DNA of 52,502 nt from an uncultured Paenibacillaceae bacterium (GCA_913056365.1 CAJXLT010000018.1:1-52502); one strand, 5' to 3'; counted from the first letter of the stretch, positions 26,432 to 36,265 are shown. Notes: generated by a model not told the origin, from the letters alone. Made by a program: numbers and translations.

Positions 26432-29400
26432 TTGCAACTGGATTCTATTATTCAATATGTGCAAAGCGATACCGATGTGCAGTCGATCATAGCCGGAATA
26501 TCATCCGGTATGAAAGAGCAGTTGGCTGCGGGCTTGGCTGGATCGGCCAGACAGGTGTTCTTGGCCGCGTTGTACCAACAGACAGGCCGCCCCCAACTGG
26601 TGGTTGCCCATAATATGTTCGCTGCGCAGAAGATCGCAGAAGATTTGCAGGAATGTCTGCCCAAGGATGAGGTATTGCTGTATCCTGCTAATGAAATTAC
26701 GATTGCAGAAGCAGCTGTTTCCAGTCCGGAGATTCAAGCGCGTCGCATAGAAGTGTTAAGCAAGCTTGCCGAAGGATTCCGCGGCATCGTAGTAACGCCA
26801 TTCACAGGAGTGCGCAAGCTGATTCCGAATGCAGATGTGTATGCTTCCGCACAGCTGCACTTCCGCGTAGCAGAAGAGCTGCCACTGAAAGAAGCGATCG
26901 AGCGGCTCATCGAGCTTGGCTATGAACGGGTGGAGCGCGTGGATGGCAAAGGACAGGTCAGTGTTCGAGGTGGAATCGTAGATATACAGCCGCTGCATGT
27001 CGATCACGGCTACCGTATCGAATGGTTCGATGATGAGATTGACTCCATTCGCATCTTTGATGTAGCAGATCAGCGGTCTACCGAGAAGCTGGATGTATTG
27101 ACGATCCCGCCCAGCAGAGAAATATTAGCGGATGAGCGAAGATTTCACAATGCCGCTGATCATGCGCATGATTTGCTGGAAGCTCAGCTAGCCAAGGTGA
27201 CAGACCGCAGTTTGAAAGACAAGCTCGCTGCTGCCATTGGGCATGACATCGAGCGATTGCGCGAACGTCAATATTTCCCTGAAATCTATAAGTATATTTC
27301 TCTCTTGTATCCGGAGAGACAGACGTTGCTAGATTATGTGCAGCCGGATACGATGATGATTCTGGATGAGACGATTCGCCTGATGGAGACATCCAAGCAA
27401 CTGGAGCGCGACGAGTCCGAATTTATGACAAGCCTGTTGCAGGAAGGCAAGTACCTGCCTTCTTTCGTGCTGGGCAAAAATTATGAAAGCTTGTTCGGCG
27501 CAAGCCGCTTCCCGCACTTGTACTTGTCCTTGTTCCTCCGTCAAATTCCGCATACACAACCGCAGAACATTGTGAATTTCGTCTGCCGTTCTATGCAGAA
27601 TTTCCACGGGCAAATGCACGTCTTGAAGGCGGAGATGGAACGCTGGAAGAAGAGCGGAACGAAGGTCGTGCTGCTGGCAGGAGGCAAGGAGCGGGCAGAG
27701 CGGATGAAGCGGGTGATGGACGATTATCAGATTCCGCAGCCGGATATTGTCACCGGCAACTTGCAATCCGGCTTCGAATTTCCTCCGGCTAATCTCGCTG
27801 TCATTACCGAGGGCGAGATGTTCTCGCAGAAGCAGCGCAAGGTGCGCAAGCCGGATCGGAAGATCGAGAACGCCGAGCGAATCAAGAGCTACCTAGACTT
27901 GAAGGTAGGCGATTATGTCGTTCATATTAATCACGGTATAGGGAAGTTTGTAGGTATTGGTACGCTGGAAATTAACGGTCTGCACAAAGACTATATTCAT
28001 ATTGTGTATTCAGGCGGCGACAAGCTGTCTGTGCCCATTGATCAGATCGAGCTGATTCAGAAATATGTCGGTGCTGAAGAGAAGGAACCGAAGCTGTACA
28101 AACTTGGCGGTACCGAATGGACCCGTGTCAAGAACAAAGCGCGCGCATCCGTACAGGATATCGCTGACGACCTGATTAAGCTGTATGCGGAGCGCCAGTC
28201 TATTCAGGGACACGCATTCACCAAGGACACCCCTTACCAGCAAGACTTCGAGGAGATGTTCCCTTACGACGAGACACCCGACCAAGTGCGAACGATACAG
28301 GAAATCAAGGTTGACATGGAGAAGCCGTATCCGATGGACCGTCTGTTGTGCGGTGATGTCGGTTATGGGAAGACAGAGGTAGCCATTCGCGCCGCCTTCA
28401 AGGCAGCGATTGACGGGAAGCAGGTAGCGGTGTTGGTGCCGACGACGATCTTGGCGCAGCAGCATTACGAGACGTTCCGCGAACGCTTCAACGGCTATCC
28501 GTTCCGCATCGAAGTGCTCAGCCGCTTCCGCTCGCGTAAGGAACAGAATGACACGATCAGAGGAATCAAGGAAGGAACCGTGGATATTGTGATCGGCACG
28601 CACAGATTGCTGTCTTCAGACTTGAAGTTCAAGCAGCTTGGCCTGCTGATTGTGGATGAGGAGCAGCGCTTCGGTGTGACGCACAAGGAGAAGCTGAAGC
28701 GACTCAAGACCAATGTCGATGTTCTGACCTTGACAGCAACCCCGATACCGCGCACCTTGCATATGTCCATGCTCGGCGTCCGTGACTTGTCTGTCATCGA
28801 GACACCGCCAGAGAATCGATTCCCTGTGCAAACTTACGTGGTCGAACACAGTCAAGCATTGGTTCGTGAAGCGATCGAACGGGAATTGGCCCGCAATGGC
28901 CAAGTGTACTATCTGTTCAACCGTGTGCAAGGCATCTACCAGATGTCTGAGCAGATCGCGGCATTAGTTCCGGATGCGCGCGTGGCAGTCAGCCATGGTC
29001 AGATGTCCGAGCAGGAGCTGGAGAAGACGATTCTTGATTTTCTAGACGGGGAATATGACGTACTGGTGAGCACTAGCATTATTGAGACAGGTGTCGATAT
29101 TCCGAATGTCAACACGCTAATCGTGCACGACGCTGACAAGATGGGACTTTCTCAGTTGTATCAGCTGCGGGGCAGAGTAGGCCGATCGAATCGGATTGCG
29201 TATGCGTATTTCACCTATCAGCGTGACAAGGTGCTGAACGAAGTGGCGGAGAAGCGTCTGCAGGCGATCAAGGAGTTTACCGAGCTTGGTTCTGGCTTTA
29301 AGATTGCGATGCGCGACTTGTCCATACGCGGCGCAGGCAATTTGCTCGGTGCCGAACAGCACGGCTTCATTGCCTCGGTCGGATTCGACATGTACAGTCA

Positions 29401-29959
29401 GATGCTCGCGGAGGAAGTGGCCAAGGGCAAGGCTGCGCTGGAAGGCAAGCCGATCGAACAGAAGGAGGAGTTCGTGCCGCTTATCGATCTGAACGCAGAT
29501 GCTTATTTGCCGCCGGAGTACATTTATGACGACATGCAGAAGATAGAAGTGTATAAGAAAGTATCCGGCATTCGCACCTTAGAGGAGGCATCTGATCTCA
29601 TCGATGAATTGATCGATCGGTTCGGCGAACCGCCGCAGGCTGTGCAGAACTTGATCCAGGTTGCGCGGCTTAAGGTGTATGGTATAATGTATGCCATTGA
29701 ATCCTTTGTCTACAAAGGACGAGATGTAACCATTACGGTCCACCCTTCACAGAATGAACGCATAGACGGGCAGAAGCTGTTCGCGATCGGCTCCAAGTTT
29801 GACGGCCGTATTCAGTTGAAAGCAGGCTCTGCTATTCAAATTGTCGTGAAGTGTCACGAATTGTCTCCCGAAGAGAGCTTGAAGCTTTTGGAACAATTTA
29901 TGGAGGCTTATCAGGAAGTTGTGAAATCGAAGGGAGAATTGCATAATGTGGCAAATTAA
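26432..29959 (+). CDS. mfd: Transcription-repair coupling factor Mfd
   Basis: A DNA translocase that removes stalled RNA polymerase at lesions and recruits UvrA. The TTG start at 26432 has GAGGAGG upstream. In 1175 residues: UvrB-like N-terminal domains (about 1-350), RNA-polymerase interaction domain with VGDYVVHINHGIGKFVGI near 490-508, helicase motif I GDVGYGKTEVA near 640-650, DEEQRFG near 739-745, RecG-like QLRGRVGRS near 910-918, and the C-terminal D7 domain. Length is normal. It overlaps the next gene by 14 bases. Confidence 0.98.
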   Translation: MQLDSIIQYVQSDTDVQSIIAGISSGMKEQLAAGLAGSARQVFLAALYQQTGRPQLVVAHNMFAAQKIAEDLQECLPKDEVLLYPANEITIAEAAVSSPEIQARRIEVLSKLAEGFRGIVVTPFTGVRKLIPNADVYASAQLHFRVAEELPLKEAIERLIELGYERVERVDGKGQVSVRGGIVDIQPLHVDHGYRIEWFDDEIDSIRIFDVADQRSTEKLDVLTIPPSREILADERRFHNAADHAHDLLEAQLAKVTDRSLKDKLAAAIGHDIERLRERQYFPEIYKYISLLYPERQTLLDYVQPDTMMILDETIRLMETSKQLERDESEFMTSLLQEGKYLPSFVLGKNYESLFGASRFPHLYLSLFLRQIPHTQPQNIVNFVCRSMQNFHGQMHVLKAEMERWKKSGTKVVLLAGGKERAERMKRVMDDYQIPQPDIVTGNLQSGFEFPPANLAVITEGEMFSQKQRKVRKPDRKIENAERIKSYLDLKVGDYVVHINHGIGKFVGIGTLEINGLHKDYIHIVYSGGDKLSVPIDQIELIQKYVGAEEKEPKLYKLGGTEWTRVKNKARASVQDIADDLIKLYAERQSIQGHAFTKDTPYQQDFEEMFPYDETPDQVRTIQEIKVDMEKPYPMDRLLCGDVGYGKTEVAIRAAFKAAIDGKQVAVLVPTTILAQQHYETFRERFNGYPFRIEVLSRFRSRKEQNDTIRGIKEGTVDIVIGTHRLLSSDLKFKQLGLLIVDEEQRFGVTHKEKLKRLKTNVDVLTLTATPIPRTLHMSMLGVRDLSVIETPPENRFPVQTYVVEHSQALVREAIERELARNGQVYYLFNRVQGIYQMSEQIAALVPDARVAVSHGQMSEQELEKTILDFLDGEYDVLVSTSIIETGVDIPNVNTLIVHDADKMGLSQLYQLRGRVGRSNRIAYAYFTYQRDKVLNEVAEKRLQAIKEFTELGSGFKIAMRDLSIRGAGNLLGAEQHGFIASVGFDMYSQMLAEEVAKGKAALEGKPIEQKEEFVPLIDLNADAYLPPEYIYDDMQKIEVYKKVSGIRTLEEASDLIDELIDRFGEPPQAVQNLIQVARLKVYGIMYAIESFVYKGRDVTITVHPSQNERIDGQKLFAIGSKFDGRIQLKAGSAIQIVVKCHELSPEESLKLLEQFMEAYQEVVKSKGELHNVAN

Positions 29960-30983
29960 AAAAACCTGCGCAGTGCTGGCTATCTCTGCAGTAACTGTAC
30001 TAAGCGCAGCTTGTGGAAGTGCAGACGGCGGTGAGCCTGTTGCTGTATATCAAGGCGGTGAGGTTACCAATCATGAATTTGAGCAGTTTAAGAGTGTGAC
30101 CAAACTGTTGAATCCGTATTATGACCAGTTGGTTTCCATGATGCCGGACTTCGAGCATCGTCTGCTTGATCAATATGTGGCAGTGGAATTGCTGTCTTCT
30201 AAAGCATCTGATGAGACGAAGGAAGAACAGACCGCGCTTGCTGAGCAAGACTATGAAGCCTTGAAACAACAATTCACCGCGCAAATGGGCGAGGATGCAT
30301 GGAAGGATGAAATGGACAAGCTGGAGCTGGATGAAGAGGCGATCACGAATTATTTCGTGCTGTCCAATTCTGCACTTGCTTGGATTCGTACGGAATTGAA
30401 GGATGAGGATGTACAAGCGAAGTATGAAGAGCAAGCAGCAGCCGGTGATTACACCACTGCGACAGTCAGTCACATTCTGATCGGGACGAACGATCCGAAT
30501 ACGGATGAGGAAATCCGCACGATGGAGGAAGCGCTGGAACGGGCGAAGGAAGTGAAGGCGAAGCTGGATGCAGGCGAGGATTTCGCAACGCTTGCGGCTG
30601 AATATTCCGATGATCCTGGATCGAAGGATAATGGAGGCACGTACGAGAATGCCCCTGTGAACAATTGGACAGAAGGCTTCCGTGAAGCTACCATTGAATT
30701 GCCGATTAACGAGATCAGCGAACCGGTAGAAACCCAGTTCGGCTATCATATCATCAAGGTACTGGAGCGAACCGAGCAATCCTTCGAAGAAGTGGAGGAT
30801 CAAGTCGCCTCTGCAGCAGCGAATGAGTATTTCAGCAATTTCATGCAGAACGAACTGCAGAATATTGTTGAAGAGGTGAATTTGCCAGAACCTGAAGAAC
30901 CGGCAGCACCGGAGAATACGCAATCCCCAGAACAACCTGGTAATGCGGACACGCCAGCTGAAGAGACGGAAGGCGAAGAATAG
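29946..30983 (+). CDS. Parvulin-type peptidyl-prolyl isomerase lipoprotein (PrsA/SurA-like)
   Basis: A membrane-anchored foldase expected to assist folding of exported proteins outside the membrane. The 345-residue product has a lipoprotein signal with lipobox SAAC (Cys near 23), a SurA-N-like helical region (about 35-165), and one parvulin domain with SHILIG near 176-181, FATLAAEYSDDPGSKDNGG near 218-236 and FGYHIIKV near 269-276. A Pro/Glu-rich acidic tail ends it. The ATG overlaps the end of mfd by 14 bases, with AAGGGAG upstream. B. subtilis has no gene here between mfd and spoVT. Confidence 0.92.
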   Translation: MWQIKKTCAVLAISAVTVLSAACGSADGGEPVAVYQGGEVTNHEFEQFKSVTKLLNPYYDQLVSMMPDFEHRLLDQYVAVELLSSKASDETKEEQTALAEQDYEALKQQFTAQMGEDAWKDEMDKLELDEEAITNYFVLSNSALAWIRTELKDEDVQAKYEEQAAAGDYTTATVSHILIGTNDPNTDEEIRTMEEALERAKEVKAKLDAGEDFATLAAEYSDDPGSKDNGGTYENAPVNNWTEGFREATIELPINEISEPVETQFGYHIIKVLERTEQSFEEVEDQVASAAANEYFSNFMQNELQNIVEEVNLPEPEEPAAPENTQSPEQPGNADTPAEETEGEE

Positions 30984-30995
30984 ACTGAATAAGGG

Positions 30996-31032
30996 ACAAC
31001 CTCTCGGGTTACAGCTCGAGAGGTTGTTTCAT
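30996..31032 (+). terminator. Terminator after the parvulin lipoprotein gene
   Basis: ACAACCTCTCG (30996-31006) pairs perfectly with CGAGAGGTTGT (31017-31027), then a short T-rich tail. Confidence 0.8.
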
Positions 31033-31083
31033 TATGATTCGTTAATTTGCAGCTGTCACCGTTATTTCATGGACCACTGCTCG

Positions 31084-31114
31084 TGCATAAGCGATTGGGA
31101 AAGGAAGAATACTA
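31084..31114 (+). promoter_or_regulatory. Candidate SigG promoter of spoVT
   Basis: TGCATAA (31084-31090, perfect), 17 bases, AATACTA (31108-31114, one mismatch to CATACTA). spoVT is a SigG gene in B. subtilis. It lies 84 bases before the start codon. Confidence 0.65.
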
Positions 31115-31197
31115 AGGGCAGAACAACCCTTCATCACCATAATTGTACGACCGATCCAGTGGTCTAAATCACAGCTGAAAGTGAGGCATCAAGAATA

Positions 31198-31740
31198 ATG
31201 AAAGCAACTGGAATAGTTCGAAGAATTGACGACTTGGGGAGAGTAGTGATTCCAAAAGAAATTCGCAGAACGCTGCGTATTCGTGAAGGCGATCCTTTGG
31301 AAATATTCGTAGACCGAGACGGTGAAGTTATCCTGAAGAAATACTCGCCAATTGGCGAGCTTGGTGATTTTGCCAAAGAGTACGCGGAGTCATTATTCGA
31401 AAGCACAGGGCATGTCACTATGATTTCTGATCGTGACACGATGATTGCTGTAGCTGGAGCTTCCAAGAAGGAGTATCTGGAGAAGCAAGTCGGCACAATT
31501 GTAGAAACCTGCATGGATAATCGCAAAACAATGCTTGAGACCAGCACGGGTGACTATGAATTATGCAAAGATGTGACGGAGACCATATCTTCCTTCGTCG
31601 TGGCGCCTATTATTTCCGGCGGCGATCCAATCGGTTCGGTTATTATGTTGAACAAAGAGGAAAGCGCCAAGATGAGTCAGATGGAAATCAAGATGTCCGA
31701 AACGGCTGCAGGCTTCCTTGGCAAGCAGATGGAGCAGTAA
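31198..31740 (+). CDS. spoVT: Stage V sporulation protein T
   Basis: A forespore transcription regulator of the SigG regulon. The 180-residue product has an N-terminal AbrB-like swapped-hairpin domain (about 1-50) with TGIVRRIDDLGRVVIPKEIR, and a C-terminal GAF-like domain (about 58-180) as expected for SpoVT. Length matches the family. A SigG-type promoter lies upstream. It is paralogous in its first 50 residues to AbrB at 9079. Confidence 0.97.
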   Translation: MKATGIVRRIDDLGRVVIPKEIRRTLRIREGDPLEIFVDRDGEVILKKYSPIGELGDFAKEYAESLFESTGHVTMISDRDTMIAVAGASKKEYLEKQVGTIVETCMDNRKTMLETSTGDYELCKDVTETISSFVVAPIISGGDPIGSVIMLNKEESAKMSQMEIKMSETAAGFLGKQMEQ

Positions 31741-31766
31741 GCTTCTCCATAAGTATGAAGTTCACC

Positions 31767-31836
31767 AAAAAAGCTCCCCCTCCCTTGAAAGCGGACTGAT
31801 TATCGGTCTTATCCTGGGCAGGCGGCAGCTTTTTTT
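31767..31836 (+). terminator. Terminator-like structure after spoVT, containing a repeat copy
   Basis: AAAAAAGCT near 31767-31775 can pair with AGCTTTTTT near 31827-31835. The long interior contains AGCGGACTGATTATCGGTCT from 31790, a copy of an interspersed repeat seen elsewhere in the window. Confidence 0.5.
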
Positions 31837-31887
31837 CGTCATCTGCATGCGTTATAATGGTCACGAAGTTGAAGGGAGCAACGGGTC

Positions 31888-33546
31888 ATGATCGAACGCG
31901 AGGAACGAACCGGTCTGACAGCCGGCGACAAGCTGGTGAAGGGAGCCGCGATATTAGGCTTGGCCGCTGTTCTTTCCAAGCTGATCGGGACTGTGCAGAA
32001 GATCCCGCTGCAGAACGTGGCCGGTGATGAAACATTCGGCATCTACAGCACAGTGTATCCGTTCTATATCTTTGTCTTATTTCTAGCTACAGCTGGCTTT
32101 CCAATCGCTGTATCCAAGTTCATCTCCGAGCAGGCTGCACAAGGAGATACGCGCGGCATGCGTGATGTGCTGCTTGTGTCGCTTGTACTGATGAGTGTAA
32201 CGGGTCTTGGCGGTTTTGCCTTGCTCTATTGGGGAGCGGATCAGCTTGCACACTGGATCGGCAATGAGCTTACCGCTGCTTCGATCCGAAGTGTCTCGTT
32301 CGCTATGCTGTTCATTCCGGCGATGGCCGTATTGCGCGGATTCTTCCAGGGGCAACAGAACATGGTGCCGACGGCAGTATCTCAGGTAAGCGAGCAGACG
32401 GTTCGAGTAGTCGTTATGCTAGTGCTGCTAGTTGTTCTTACTTCGCGCGGCGCGGAGCCGGGCATCGTTGCCGCAGGCGCTACCTTCGGCTCAGCGGCAG
32501 GTGCTGTAGCTGGACTCATCACGATGGCGGTGTACTGGAGGAGGTCGGCTAACTGGCAGCTGGTCAGATTGGAGCAGGACAAGACGCGACACGAGCAGCG
32601 AAGGGAAGCATGGCGTCGCTACGCCGGCTGGACGAGGAAGCTATCCGCTTACGCTCTCCCCGTATGTCTCGGGGCTATCGTCGTACCGATGCTCGGCATC
32701 GTCGACACATTCACCGTTCCGCGGCTGCTGGAGGCGTATGGGTGGGATGAGCGAACAGCAATGGAGCGCTTCGGTGTCTACAACCGTGGACAGACGTTGG
32801 CCCAGCTAGTAGGCATGTTGTTCTCCTCTGTAGCCGTAGCTATCGTACCGGCTATTGCTGAGGCCAAGTCGCACGGTCGGTTAGATTGGATTCAGCAGCA
32901 GACAGATCGCATATTGCGGGCGAGCTGGCTGGTAGGTTGGGCTGCTGCAATCGGCATAGCCGTATGTGCGCAGCCGATCAATGTGCTGTTATATACGAAC
33001 ACGGACGGGACCGTAGTGATGGCGGTCATTGGCGCTAGCGTTATCTTCAGTGTGATGAACATAGTAAGTGCGAGCTTGCTGCAAGGAATGGGCGCTCCTC
33101 TGTGGCCTGCCTTGCATCTACTTGCTGCGGTGCTAGTCAAAGTCGGGCTGAATCTATGGTGGGTGCCCCACTATGGCATACTAGGTTCTGCTGCTGCGGC
33201 AGTGGTCGCCTTCGCTCTGGCGATGGTGCTCAATCAGTGGACGGTTCGCCGCTTGATGCATGCGCGGATGTACGTGGATCGTTATTGGCTGAGACCGTTG
33301 CTAGCCTGGTTAGGTATGGGAGCCAGTCTCTGGCTGTTGCAGGAAGGCATGTCTTGGCTGACAGGAAGCATGGCGATGCCGAATCGGCTCGAAGCGGGAC
33401 TGCACACATTGATTCTCGTGCCGGCTGGAATGACTGTGTTCATCATTCTTGCCTTGCGTACAGGAGCGATCGAGTGGAGTGAACTGGAGCAAGTACCGAA
33501 GCTACGGAAGGGTGTTGTCTGGGCAAGACGTTGGCTGCGTATGTAG
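31888..33546 (+). CDS. yabM: Oligosaccharide flippase family protein (YabM/SpoVB-like)
   Basis: A MOP-superfamily polytopic membrane protein, probably a lipid-linked oligosaccharide or peptidoglycan-precursor translocase; the substrate is not known. The 552-residue product has about 14 hydrophobic segments and begins with the family-typical GAAILGLAAVLSKLIGTVQKIPLQ near 19-42 (split here by charged Lys) and the GIYSTVYPFYIFVLFLATAGFP segment. GAAGGGAG is upstream of the ATG. Synteny spoVT-yabM-yabN is as in B. subtilis. SpoVB is a paralogue elsewhere, so the symbol is by position. Confidence 0.9.
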   Translation: MIEREERTGLTAGDKLVKGAAILGLAAVLSKLIGTVQKIPLQNVAGDETFGIYSTVYPFYIFVLFLATAGFPIAVSKFISEQAAQGDTRGMRDVLLVSLVLMSVTGLGGFALLYWGADQLAHWIGNELTAASIRSVSFAMLFIPAMAVLRGFFQGQQNMVPTAVSQVSEQTVRVVVMLVLLVVLTSRGAEPGIVAAGATFGSAAGAVAGLITMAVYWRRSANWQLVRLEQDKTRHEQRREAWRRYAGWTRKLSAYALPVCLGAIVVPMLGIVDTFTVPRLLEAYGWDERTAMERFGVYNRGQTLAQLVGMLFSSVAVAIVPAIAEAKSHGRLDWIQQQTDRILRASWLVGWAAAIGIAVCAQPINVLLYTNTDGTVVMAVIGASVIFSVMNIVSASLLQGMGAPLWPALHLLAAVLVKVGLNLWWVPHYGILGSAAAAVVAFALAMVLNQWTVRRLMHARMYVDRYWLRPLLAWLGMGASLWLLQEGMSWLTGSMAMPNRLEAGLHTLILVPAGMTVFIILALRTGAIEWSELEQVPKLRKGVVWARRWLRM

Positions 33547-33668
33547 CACGTGTGCCCCGCGAATCGAGATGGAGCGGCATCAAGAGGATGGCCATGAATG
33601 AAGCTTAGAAGATACTTTAGATGCATTTTATACAGGTAGTTTGGCGGCGATACCGCGTATTTCCCTTC

Positions 33669-33805
33669 CTACCTGCAAAAGATACATTTAGATTTACCAT
33701 TTTCGTTGCAATAGACATGAATGATCCAAACTACATGCAGGTTTTACAGTTACAATGGATAAATCGTTCCTATGACATCAGATTAGATGCAGGAAATGCA
33801 GGTAG
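33669..33805. repeat. Degenerate TGCAGG repeats between yabM and mazG
   Basis: The 423-base gap 33547-33969 has no convincing gene. It carries CTACCTGCA at 33669-33677 and its inverse TGCAGGTAG at 33797-33805, with further ATGCAGG copies at 33735 and 33787, 52 bases apart. These look like degraded repeat units. Confidence 0.6.
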
Positions 33806-33969
33806 AATCAAGTTCACCATGCGCTAAAAAGCAGATTTCAACACCTATAGAACAATACGAATGGACTTGATTCATAGCTAGTAACGGCATTCACAGAAGT
33901 TATCACTATGTAATGGACCCGGTGACGTTATCTTATAGCGTACAAGTGTGGTGATGGAGGAGGGGCAGT

Positions 33970-35496
33970 ATGGAAAATCAGGACAGACATCCGCAAATTA
34001 CAATAGTTGGCTTAGGCTCTGGGGATGAGCAACAGCTTACCTTAGGCGTATTGCGCAGACTAGAGGCGGGACACAATGTGTATGTGCGTACAGCGCATCA
34101 CCCCGTCGTCGAGTGGCTGCGGCAGCAAGGCATCCGCTTTCGAACATTCGATGATGTGTATGCCGAGCATGACCAGTTCCCTGCTGTCTATGCTGCGATC
34201 GTCGAGCAGCTGCTTCAGGCGGCACAAGATGCGAACGCTGAAGTTGTCTATGCCGTACCTGGTCACCCGATGGTCGCTGAAGCTACCGTGAGCAGCCTGC
34301 TGCAACAAGGACCCGCACAGAACGTTCAAATTGAAGTAGTCGGAGGCGAAAGCTTCCTGGACACGGTGTTTACACGGTTAGGCATTGATCCAGTGAATGG
34401 GTTTCAGCTGCTGGATGCCGCGAATCTTGATCCGACACAGGTACATCCCAGCTTGCATACGATCATTACACAGGTCTATGATACGTACACAGCTTCAGAT
34501 GTCAAGCTAGCCTTGATGGAGTTATATCCGGATGAGCATCCAGTGTATGCAGCCCATGCGCTTGGTGTAGCTGGACAGGAGCGGGTTGAACAGGTTGAGC
34601 TATATGAGCTCGATCGACTGGGCAGCTTCGGCAACCAATCGCTTGTGTGGATTCCGCCAACGGATAGCGAGCAGGTAACGAATCGGCGGTTTGACCGGCT
34701 ACGCGAAATTGTACGGATTCTGAGAAGTCCCGGCGGCTGTCCGTGGGATCAGGAGCAGACCCATACGTCGATACGCAAGAACTTGATCGAGGAGACGTAT
34801 GAAGTATTGGAGACGATTGACGACGACGATCCGCATGCGATGTGTGAGGAGCTCGGAGACTTGCTGCTGCAGATCATGCTGCATGCTCAGATGGAAGAAG
34901 AGGCCGGTATGTTCGATGTGCTCGACATTATAGAGGAGCTGAACGAGAAGCTCATACGCCGCCATCCCCACGTATTCGGCGAACGGCAAGCAGGGGACGC
35001 TGAGGAAGCGCTCGCCAACTGGCAGGACATCAAAGCAGAAGAGAAGCGGAGCAAGGGCGTTGATGTGGAGGCGATGTCTGCACTCGACGGCATACCGCGA
35101 GGACTCCCGGCATTCATGAAGGCGCTCGAACTGCAGAAGCGCGCGGCCAAGACAGGCTTCGATTGGGAAGCGCTGGAGGACGTGTTGGACAAAGTGAGCG
35201 AGGAGCTGGACGAATTCCGCGAGGCGGCATTGGCAGCCAATGCAGACGATACATCAGAGAAGCGGGAGCACGCGATAGAGGAGTTAGGTGACTTGTTATT
35301 CGCCGCAGTCAATGCAGCGAGATTTCTGAAAGCTGATCCGGAGGCAGCGCTGGCATACGCCAATCGCAAATTTACAGACCGATTCAGGTACATAGAGAAG
35401 CGATTACAGGACAATAACAAGCGATTTTCCGACACGAATTTACACGAAATGGAAAAATATTGGCAAGAAGCAAAGAAATTTCAGCAAAAACGCTAA
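33970..35496 (+). CDS. mazG: YabN: tetrapyrrole methylase-like and MazG nucleotide pyrophosphohydrolase fusion
   Basis: A two-domain protein. The N-terminal half (about 1-225) resembles SAM-dependent tetrapyrrole methylases (ITIVGLGSGDEQQLT, YAVPGHPMVAEATV); its activity in this fusion is not established. The C-terminal half (about 240-500) has tandem MazG domains with CPWDQEQTHTSIRKNLIEETYEV near 257-279 and EELGDLLLQI near 297-306, the metal-binding EExxE-type motifs that hydrolyse NTPs. The 508 residues fit YabN (489 in B. subtilis). GGAGGAGGGG precedes the ATG. Confidence 0.95.
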   Translation: MENQDRHPQITIVGLGSGDEQQLTLGVLRRLEAGHNVYVRTAHHPVVEWLRQQGIRFRTFDDVYAEHDQFPAVYAAIVEQLLQAAQDANAEVVYAVPGHPMVAEATVSSLLQQGPAQNVQIEVVGGESFLDTVFTRLGIDPVNGFQLLDAANLDPTQVHPSLHTIITQVYDTYTASDVKLALMELYPDEHPVYAAHALGVAGQERVEQVELYELDRLGSFGNQSLVWIPPTDSEQVTNRRFDRLREIVRILRSPGGCPWDQEQTHTSIRKNLIEETYEVLETIDDDDPHAMCEELGDLLLQIMLHAQMEEEAGMFDVLDIIEELNEKLIRRHPHVFGERQAGDAEEALANWQDIKAEEKRSKGVDVEAMSALDGIPRGLPAFMKALELQKRAAKTGFDWEALEDVLDKVSEELDEFREAALAANADDTSEKREHAIEELGDLLFAAVNAARFLKADPEAALAYANRKFTDRFRYIEKRLQDNNKRFSDTNLHEMEKYWQEAKKFQQKR

Positions 35497-35621
35497 AAAA
35501 CAACGTTTTTTTGTTGAAACAAGAAGGATTTTCCTCATTGCAGGAAGAATACTATTGGCGAACGAAATTAATTGTCGGGAGAGCTGTCCCGATCAGAACC
35601 GATGTAGGAGGAAGAATACTC

Positions 35622-35894
35622 ATGAACAAAACAGACTTGATCAACAACATTTCCACCAAAAGCGGACTTTCCAAAAAAGATGTTGAAGCAGTCCTGAACG
35701 GATTTCTTGGCGAAGTTACAGATGCGCTCAAGGGTGGAGACAAAGTACAGCTGATTGGCTTCGGCACTTTCGAAACTCGTCAACGTTCCGAGCGTGAAGC
35801 ACGCAACCCGCAAACTGGCGCAACGATCAAGATTCCTGCTTCCACTGTTCCGGCTTTCAAAGCTGGCAACAAGCTTAAAGAAGCTGTGAAGTAA
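35622..35894 (+). CDS. hup: HU family DNA-binding protein
   Basis: A histone-like nucleoid protein. The start is the ATG at 35622, with AGGAGG ten bases upstream. The 90-residue product begins MNKTDLINNISTKSGLSKKD and has the GFGTFETRQRSEREARNPQTG DNA-binding arm near 46-66, then TVPAFKAGNKLK, all standard for HU. Its stop overlaps the next start by one base (TAATG). B. subtilis has its HU gene elsewhere, so this location differs. Confidence 0.97.
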   Translation: MNKTDLINNISTKSGLSKKDVEAVLNGFLGEVTDALKGGDKVQLIGFGTFETRQRSEREARNPQTGATIKIPASTVPAFKAGNKLKEAVK

Positions 35895-36172
35895 TGCGTC
35901 TTGATAAATACCTGAAGGTATCAAGAATTATTAAGCGCCGCACGGTTGCGAAGGACGTTTCGGAGAATGGCCGTGTATGGATCAACGGCCGCGAAGCGAA
36001 GCCGAGCAGTTCGATTGCGGTAGGCGACGAGCTGAAGATTCAGTTCGGCCAGAAGACACTGACTGTGCGGGTGGATGCTGTCAAGGACAATCCGCGCAAG
36101 GAAGAAGCCGCACAGCTCTACACCGTGTTGAAGGAAGAATTCAATAAGTCAGAAGGCGGCTTGTTCGATTAG
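35894..36172 (+). CDS. rqcP: RqcP, S4-domain ribosome quality control factor
   Basis: RqcP (YabO, Hsp15-like) binds stalled 50S subunits with RqcH and helps add C-terminal alanine tails. The 92-residue product is a small S4 domain: MRLDKYLKVSRIIKRRTVAKD with the RNA-binding helices, then GRVWINGREAKPSSSIAVGD. It is coupled to the HU gene by a one-base overlap. A terminator follows. Confidence 0.95.
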   Translation: MRLDKYLKVSRIIKRRTVAKDVSENGRVWINGREAKPSSSIAVGDELKIQFGQKTLTVRVDAVKDNPRKEEAAQLYTVLKEEFNKSEGGLFD

Positions 36173-36191
36173 CATTCCGTCTTCGTTACAG

Positions 36192-36226
36192 AACCGGCAC
36201 ACTCGCCATGAGTGCGCCGGTTTTGT
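36192..36226 (+). terminator. Terminator after rqcP
   Basis: AACCGGC (36192-36198) and CACTC pair with GAGTG and GCCGGTT (36215-36221), followed by a T-rich tail. Confidence 0.8.
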
Positions 36227-36265
36227 TGTAGTTGGACAAGGATACGGCAGGTTGGACGAATCGTG

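Noticed and set aside
30000-30935. 311-codon minus-strand frame opposite the parvulin lipoprotein gene
   Set aside because: It is a shadow of a well-supported gene; the Leu/Ile/Arg/Cys-rich product has no motif.
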